Shown: one piece after another, positions 31,530 through 36,562 of the stretch
Position numbering within the stretch: position 1 is the stretch's first letter
Layout of the letters: every line of letters starts with the position of its first letter
Translations under genes and position numbers: made by a program
Source of the DNA: Hallerella sp964501065
GTDB lineage: Bacteria > Fibrobacterota > Fibrobacteria > Fibrobacterales > Fibrobacteraceae
Assembly: GCA_964501065.1 (NCBI GenBank)
Contig: CAZCRF010000022.1
Coordinates: 1-36,562, forward strand
Direction: 5' to 3'
Length of the DNA stretch: 36,562 nt
The notes under the pieces: model-generated
Told to the model about the DNA's origin: nothing
The model's database searches: none
Seen by the model: the letters and a program-made list of their open reading frames with translations, nothing else

Positions 31530-32594
31530 ATGGGACTTTACGACGGATGGAACACTCTCGGACTCGGACAGACCGTGACGAACGGGCTGCAACGGAGGCT
31601 GCAACGGGAACAGGGGAATTGGGACAGGCTCGGCGGCGTGCTTTCGGGTCTCGGCGGAATCGTGGACTGGGGACTAGCCCGAAGCCGCGACAACGCAATC
31701 CGGGAGAACGCCAAGGGCATCGCCATCGGGATGGGGTTGGAGGACGTCGACAAGACGGCGGAATCCATGTCGGGGCAGGACTTCCTTGATTACGTCCTCG
31801 GGCAGAAGGAGGAAAGGGAGAAGCTGGCGCACGAAGACTCCGTCTACAAGCGCAACCGCGATGACACGCTCTCGGACAGGGACGTGGCGCGCAGCCAATC
31901 CGCACTGGACAGGGGCTTCGCCACGGTGTCGCAGAACCTGCAAGTCGCCATGAGCAAGGCGCGGGGGGCAATCCCGACGGCTGCGGACATGGCGGAAATC
32001 CAAGAGGCACGGAAGGCCTTCGACGACTTCGTGAGGGCGCACCCGGAATACGGCGTACAGGCCGCAGGGATGCGTGCGGACCCCACCGGATGGAAGGGCG
32101 TGCCGTTCCCCGTCCCGACGGAAGGGACCGCCGCGACCGCCTCCCAACCGATGACGATGGAGGACTACTTCGCAAAAGTGGATGCGTTGGTGGAGGACGG
32201 GCAGGTCTCCCCGGAGAAGATGAACGCCCTCAAGGAAGAACTCATCAAGGCGAACGTGTTCGCCACGCTGAGCAAGGACCCCGACTTCGCCCTGCGATGG
32301 GACTTGGCCGCAAAGAAAATCAAGGGGGACAAGGTGACCCGCGACGCCTTGATGCTCGGTTCGGGAGGCGTCAAGACGGAACAGGACGCCCGGAACGCCA
32401 AGAAGACGCAGGACGAAAACGAGGTCAAGGCGAGAAAGAACGCCCTCGCCAAGAAGTTCGCAAACGCCGCCATCGAGATTGACGCAAGCAACGTCAAGGA
32501 TGCCGAGGCGTTGTTGAACGACCCCGACGTGGACCCCAAGTGGAAAGGCTACTTGAGGTCTGTGACCCGAGCTTACGAAAGAAAGAGAATCTAA
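31530..32594 (+). CDS. Ejection protein, P22 gp20-like
   Basis: This 354-residue protein starts nine bases after the previous stop, with GAGGCGG before ATG 31530. The first 45 residues have a short hydrophobic, Gly-rich stretch (LGGVLSGLGGIVDWGLARS); the rest is charged and helical with many Asp, Glu, Lys and Ala (KKFANAAIEIDASNVKDAEA). No enzyme motif is seen. It is the second of three likely injected proteins. The exact match to gp20 or gp16 is by order only. Confidence 0.65.
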   Translation: MGLYDGWNTLGLGQTVTNGLQRRLQREQGNWDRLGGVLSGLGGIVDWGLARSRDNAIRENAKGIAIGMGLEDVDKTAESMSGQDFLDYVLGQKEEREKLAHEDSVYKRNRDDTLSDRDVARSQSALDRGFATVSQNLQVAMSKARGAIPTAADMAEIQEARKAFDDFVRAHPEYGVQAAGMRADPTGWKGVPFPVPTEGTAATASQPMTMEDYFAKVDALVEDGQVSPEKMNALKEELIKANVFATLSKDPDFALRWDLAAKKIKGDKVTRDALMLGSGGVKTEQDARNAKKTQDENEVKARKNALAKKFANAAIEIDASNVKDAEALLNDPDVDPKWKGYLRSVTRAYERKRI

Positions 32595-32610
32595 CCATAG
32601 GGAGTGCTCC

Positions 32611-34233
32611 ATGAAAAAGAAGACAGGAAAGAACGGGAAGACGGCAGGCGTGTTCGACGACGAGGAATTCATCCGGGACCTTTGGGACGGGATGGTCGGG
32701 CAATCCCCCAACGAAGCCCTGGGACGCTACTACAAGGACTTGATGGACACGAGGACGTACCGGGAATTCCGGAACAAGGTGATAGACCGCACCCGGAAAG
32801 ACCCCCACTTCGCGGATTACGCCTTGCTGAGTCTCTACCCGGATTGGATGAACGGATACGAGAGCTATCTGGCCTCGGACACCCCACTGCCCTTCGTCAA
32901 GCCCGAAAAGATGGAGGAGCTGCCCCTCGAATACGAACAAATCCCCATAGAGGACATCGACGCGAACTCCGCGGCGGTCGCCCGTCTCGTCGGATATGCG
33001 GGCAAGGAAGGGGAGGACGACTCGGAAATCCTCGGCAGACTGTACGACGACCCCTACGACCAAAGGCTCGCCAAATTGAAGCTCTACATGAGGGGCGTGG
33101 ACAACGAGCACCCGGACGGGGACGGCTCCGTGGCAATGCGGAACAGGAGAAACCTCCTGTACGCCCTCGGCATGAACCCCCTCACCGGGGCGGAGGACGA
33201 TTACGTCTTCGACGCCGTCCTCAAGGATTGGCTCAGGAGCGAAAAGGCGCGGAATGCGAAGAGCTTGGACTTCGTCAAGGGATTCCTCTACCCCCACATG
33301 CACGAGAAGGAACTCCAGGGGTTGGACGCGTCGGCCAAGGACTTGGGCGCGGATGCGTTGTCGTACCTCCTGCCCGGCAAATTCTTCAAGGCTGCGGCCA
33401 AGGGCGCGGGGAAGGCAACCAAGGCCGCAAAAGGCGCGTGGAGCTTCTTGGGGTTGCCCCTCGCCAACGAAGCCATAGACTTCGTCCACGACGTAATGGT
33501 CTCCCCGGCCAGGAAGACCTACGAGACGGGAACGGGGCTGCGGCAGGAGGACGTGGGCGTTGCGGACGGGTTCAAGGAAAGTCTGCGGCCTGGGGAACGC
33601 TTCGGGGACATCTTGACGACGGGCTTGGTGGGAGGCCTCGGAATCGGTCGGGGCGGCGGATGGATGGCCAGACGGTTGGAGAACACCCCGCCGGGCAAGA
33701 CCGCAGTGAAATTCTGGGAATGGCTGAACACCCCGACCTTCGGACTCAAGGAACGGGACGCGAGACTCGCCGCGCTAGATGCGGACATCAAACGGGCGAA
33801 AAACCGGAAGGGCAACGCCCAACGCACAATCAAAGGCGAGAACGAACTGGACGTTCTCGACAAGGCGGAAGTGGACCTGAACGGGGGGTCGGACTTGGCC
33901 ATGGTGAGGGGCATGCCGAACGCCTCGGATGACGAGAAGTTCGGCGAACTGGTCAGAATCAGGCAGAAGGACGCTGCACGGGCGAAAAAAATCGCGGAGA
34001 AAGAGAAAAAGGTCGCCCAAGAGAATGCGGAGCTGGAACGTCTCGAAAAGGAGCGGGACTTGCTCCTGCAAACCCCGTTGTCCGGAAATGTCGGCAACAT
34101 GCTGAAAAAGGGTGGGACGGTCGCGCTGCGCGGGCTCGGAAACGGCCTCCGCTCCGAGATGAACAACCCGGCGGCGACCCCGTACTACATGGACTTCCTG
34201 GACTTCACGAGGGACGCCCTCTTGGGACGTTGA
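32611..34233 (+). CDS. Large ejection protein, P22 gp16-like
   Basis: This 540-residue protein follows GGGAG. The N-terminal 240 residues are mixed helix with Asp/Glu-rich runs (GKEGEDDSEILGRLYDDPYD), the middle has weakly hydrophobic, Gly-rich segments (FFKAAAKGAGKATKAAKGAW at about 258-280 and ILTTGLVGGLGIGRGGGWMA at 338-357) and the C-terminal part is a long Lys/Glu coiled coil (about 385-500). Such architecture is typical of podoviral inner proteins delivered into the cell. No transglycosylase motif is found. A terminator hairpin follows within ten bases. Confidence 0.7.
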   Translation: MKKKTGKNGKTAGVFDDEEFIRDLWDGMVGQSPNEALGRYYKDLMDTRTYREFRNKVIDRTRKDPHFADYALLSLYPDWMNGYESYLASDTPLPFVKPEKMEELPLEYEQIPIEDIDANSAAVARLVGYAGKEGEDDSEILGRLYDDPYDQRLAKLKLYMRGVDNEHPDGDGSVAMRNRRNLLYALGMNPLTGAEDDYVFDAVLKDWLRSEKARNAKSLDFVKGFLYPHMHEKELQGLDASAKDLGADALSYLLPGKFFKAAAKGAGKATKAAKGAWSFLGLPLANEAIDFVHDVMVSPARKTYETGTGLRQEDVGVADGFKESLRPGERFGDILTTGLVGGLGIGRGGGWMARRLENTPPGKTAVKFWEWLNTPTFGLKERDARLAALDADIKRAKNRKGNAQRTIKGENELDVLDKAEVDLNGGSDLAMVRGMPNASDDEKFGELVRIRQKDAARAKKIAEKEKKVAQENAELERLEKERDLLLQTPLSGNVGNMLKKGGTVALRGLGNGLRSEMNNPAATPYYMDFLDFTRDALLGR

Positions 34234-34241
34234 TTGCGACA

Positions 34242-34263
34242 GGGGCGGAATCCGCCCCTTTTT
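34242..34263 (+). terminator. Intrinsic terminator after the ejection genes
   Basis: GGGGCGG (34242-34248) pairs with CCGCCCC (34252-34258) across AAT, followed by TTTTT. It separates the ejection block from the tail-fibre genes, which may use their own promoter. Confidence 0.9.
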
Positions 34264-34282
34264 CGTTCTACCCCACTAAACA

Positions 34283-36115
34283 ATGTTCATGCAGAACATA
34301 GCGAACCTTTTGTGCCCGTTCTTCGGCAAGGACGGGAAGCCGGTCAGCGGAGGCAGAGTCCACTTCGTGAAGCCCGACTGCTCCGCTGCGCCGACGGACG
34401 GGGAAGACCCCGATTACGTGACGGTCTACGACACGGACGGCACGAGGCTGCCGAACCCCCTCGGGCTCGACGACCTCGGACGCTTCGAGACGCAGCCATT
34501 CGCCGAGGACGGGGTGGACTTCCGGATCATCGTGGAAGCCCCGACAGGCGTCCCCGCGGAACTCGAAAGCGAAGCCCCGGCATGGGAGACCCTCCACATC
34601 ATAGACTTCAAGGCTCAGAAGGTGACCGTGGCGTTCTCGGGCGCGAGCCTGTGCGACGGGCTGCCCGACCTGCGGAAGGCGTCCCCGGAGCTGAAATGCG
34701 TGGTGGTGCTCGGTTACGACGAGGCCGGCGACTTCTGCCCCCCGCGAGTCTTCCTGTGGAAGGAATCCCTGTACACGGAGAACTACGGGACGCGAGTCCG
34801 CTCCACGGTGCAGGAATGGAAGAACAAGGGGACGTGGGTCTGCGAACCGTCCGGATTCGTGGACGTGCGCTGGTTCGGGGTCGCCCCGTCCGTCAACGAG
34901 AGCTGCGACGGGCGGCTGTCCAAGGCGGTGGGCACTCACCCGAACTGCCCCCTCTACTTCCCCGGCGGCGGCTACACGCTCTCGACGGGAATCACCGCCT
35001 ACTCGGTCATCGCCGACAGGAACGTCCGATTCGGAGTGGGCGGAGACCACAGCGTGACGTTCCGCATAGACGGATTTTTCGAGAACAGGGGGGCGGTATT
35101 CTGCGCAACTTCGCAGGAAGCCTCCGCCGCACGCGTCATCCCCGTCCTCAAGGGGACGCTGCGCACTTCGTGGCTGTCCGGCACGGTGAACGAGTTCCTC
35201 ACGGGCGAGGCCCTGTCCAACTTGGACACGGTGGCGTTCGACGGCTACATTCCAACGGGCGAGGCTGCGGTGACGCTGACGGGGAAGAGGCTGCTGTTCC
35301 TGGACGGAACGTCCCCCACAAGCTTCGAAATGTCCGGTTGCCTCGTGTACGTCAAAGGCGAGAAGAACGTGAAAGTCGGGGACGGGATAGTCGTCGGCGG
35401 GAACGATTCGGACGCGAATCAATCAGTCCTCACCGATTCCCGGCTGACGGTACAGGACGGAGACGACATGGGGCAGGTCTCGGCAAAGAAGGTGCTCGTC
35501 GGGGACGGGAGCAGCAAGTCCGTGATGGACAAGGAATCCGTCACGTCCGACACGGGGAACTTCAAGACGGGGAACTTCGAGAATTTGAGGGCTTGGGACT
35601 TGCGCGCCCCCGACGGCAAAGACCTCACGATAGTGGCAGCCGGAATCACCTCCAACAGAGGTTTCTTCGGGAGCGGCGAGGGATATGCGGACTTCGGCAG
35701 CGATGGCTCGGCACGCATCACCGCCGCAACAACAATAGAGAACAAGCTGAAAGTCTCGGAAGAAATCACGTCCGAGGGCGGAATCGACACGACGGGATTC
35801 GGCACGGAACAGGCCGGGTCCACGGGGCTGCGGTTGCACTTCCTCTTCGCCGAGGATTTCGGATACGAAAAAGTCCCCACAGGTCAAGAACATGCACCGA
35901 AGTATGCCTACGGGGTCTATCTGAAATCCATCACGGGAGCAAAGCCGGGCGACCTGTACGCCTTCGTGGGGGTGCATGACGACGAAAGCATGGAGACCTG
36001 GTATTTCGACCAGGACAACAAACTGATGTGGAAGACGGACTACTGCATGGTGTCCCTTTTCCTCTACACGGGCGAGGAGCACGGCTTCAGACCCGTGGGC
36101 AAGAGCAGGCCATAG
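34283..36115 (+). CDS. Tail fibre / tailspike protein with head-binding N-terminus
   Basis: This 610-residue protein likely projects from the virion and binds the host surface. Residues 1-90 are a head-binding type domain (FFGKDGKPVSGGRVHF, then DGTRLPNPLGLDDLGRFE), followed by beta-rich segments (residues 95-400), then a repeat-like region (VTSDTGNFKTGNFENLRAWD, EGYADFGSDGSARITAATTI), and a C-terminal beta domain. Two starts, ATG 34283 and 34289, are possible and neither has a clear ribosome site. A strong terminator stands just before it, so transcription may restart here. No catalytic motif is recognised. Confidence 0.8.
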   Translation: MFMQNIANLLCPFFGKDGKPVSGGRVHFVKPDCSAAPTDGEDPDYVTVYDTDGTRLPNPLGLDDLGRFETQPFAEDGVDFRIIVEAPTGVPAELESEAPAWETLHIIDFKAQKVTVAFSGASLCDGLPDLRKASPELKCVVVLGYDEAGDFCPPRVFLWKESLYTENYGTRVRSTVQEWKNKGTWVCEPSGFVDVRWFGVAPSVNESCDGRLSKAVGTHPNCPLYFPGGGYTLSTGITAYSVIADRNVRFGVGGDHSVTFRIDGFFENRGAVFCATSQEASAARVIPVLKGTLRTSWLSGTVNEFLTGEALSNLDTVAFDGYIPTGEAAVTLTGKRLLFLDGTSPTSFEMSGCLVYVKGEKNVKVGDGIVVGGNDSDANQSVLTDSRLTVQDGDDMGQVSAKKVLVGDGSSKSVMDKESVTSDTGNFKTGNFENLRAWDLRAPDGKDLTIVAAGITSNRGFFGSGEGYADFGSDGSARITAATTIENKLKVSEEITSEGGIDTTGFGTEQAGSTGLRLHFLFAEDFGYEKVPTGQEHAPKYAYGVYLKSITGAKPGDLYAFVGVHDDESMETWYFDQDNKLMWKTDYCMVSLFLYTGEEHGFRPVGKSRP

Positions 36116-36124
36116 GAGGCAATT

Positions 36125-36562
36125 ATGGACGATTACGCATATTCCCCCGTGCCCGTGATGCAGTTCCTCGACGACGACGGCAAGCCGCTAGTCGGGGGCT
36201 TCCTGTGCACGTTCCTCGCGGGGACGGACACGCCCGAACCCACGATGGACTCGGACGGCAAGGCGAACGAGGTGAGGGTGAAGCTCGACATGCGGGGCGA
36301 GACCCCCACGGCGATACTGCTCGACTCGGCTAAGGCCTACAAGTTCCGGCTTCTCCGCAGCGACGGGACGCAGGTGTGGGAACGGGACGGCATCCGCGCC
36401 TCCGGCCTGTGCCTGGACGGGAACATCGTGACGGGATTGGCTGCGGAAGCCCCCGTGACGGTGACGACGGAAGGCTCGAAATTGGTGATCGGCTTCGATT
36501 CGTCGGGCATCGACTCGGCCCTCGCCACGGAACGCTCGGAACGCGCCGCGGCGGACGAGTCC
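36125..36562 (+). CDS. Second tail-fibre-like protein, truncated by window edge
   Basis: The gene starts at ATG 36125 after a good AGGAGG and is open to the last base (146 codons seen). The N-terminal residues have PVPVMQFLDDDGKPLVGGFL, and later KAYKFRLLRSDGTQVWERDG, which is the same kind of head-binding fold as the preceding gene: a DDGKP-x2-GG core followed by beta strands. The visible part ends in an Ala/Glu/Arg stretch (ERSERAAADES) that looks like the start of a coiled-coil shaft. Full function cannot be judged. Confidence 0.8.
   Translation, partial: MDDYAYSPVPVMQFLDDDGKPLVGGFLCTFLAGTDTPEPTMDSDGKANEVRVKLDMRGETPTAILLDSAKAYKFRLLRSDGTQVWERDGIRASGLCLDGNIVTGLAAEAPVTVTTEGSKLVIGFDSSGIDSALATERSERAAADES

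Larger units (their letters stand above)
11127..36562. mobile_element. P22-like prophage, left part (right end outside window)
   Basis: The block has temperate-phage organisation: a tyrosine integrase at its left edge beside an excisionase-type gene, a leftward early operon, a divergent control region with a repressor, then a rightward packaging, head and tail operon. The structural order (terminase, portal, scaffold, coat, gp4-like, gp10-like, ejection proteins, tail fibres) is that of P22-type podoviruses. The left boundary lies between the host aminopeptidase start (10968) and the integrase stop (11221). I could not define the attachment core because the right end is not in the window and no tRNA is adjacent. 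No transposase or insertion sequence interrupts it. Confidence 0.93.

Overview
The window joins a bacterial chromosome (1 to about 11.1 kb) to the left part of a large prophage (about 11.1 kb to the right edge, where it runs off the window). The host is probably a Fibrobacter-like bacterium. This is inferred from the style of the proteins, the two fused LplT-PlsC-Aas enzymes, the outer-membrane gene and the structured intergenic DNA; no rRNA or tRNA gene is present to settle it.

Host part. One minus-strand operon reads from 8898 down to 311: a beta-barrel outer-membrane protein, two tandem paralogues of a three-domain lysophospholipid flippase / acyltransferase / acyl-ACP synthetase, and a membrane protein whose start overlaps the preceding stop. 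A broken beta-helix gene (9090-9573, +) and an intact M24 aminopeptidase P (9586-10968, -) follow. The first 310 bases hold hairpins and a 42-bp tandem duplication but no convincing gene.

Prophage, leftward early operon (18086 down to 11221). Seventeen tightly packed genes, many overlapping by 4-17 bases, are read from one promoter near 18.12 kb. They begin with small unknown proteins (one a 39-residue membrane peptide), then an ASCH-domain protein, a possible ribbon-helix-helix protein, a DUF1376-like replication protein, a RecT-like annealing protein, several unknowns, a four-helix membrane protein, an excisionase-type HTH protein and a tyrosine integrase. A hairpin terminator separates this operon from the host pepP gene.

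Control region (18087-18232). A perfect 15-bp palindrome carries the -35 boxes of two back-to-back promoters in mirror symmetry. A short Xre-type repressor gene starts just to its right.

Prophage, rightward operon (18873 to end). It opens with a small basic protein, a PAPS-reductase/PP-loop protein and a ParB-type protein (an IbrA/IbrB-like pair), then a tiny coiled-coil protein and a protein with a MuF-type Cys/His motif. The packaging and head genes follow in P22-like order: small and large terminase, portal, scaffold, coat, gp4-like adaptor, gp10-like tail factor, a small protein and three ejection-type proteins. A gene resembling a late sigma factor lies between terminase and portal. Two genes with related tail-fibre N-termini end the window, the second cut by its edge. 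Strong intrinsic terminators follow the coat gene and the third ejection gene. No lysis gene, helicase or polymerase is seen, so these may lie beyond the window or be supplied by the host.
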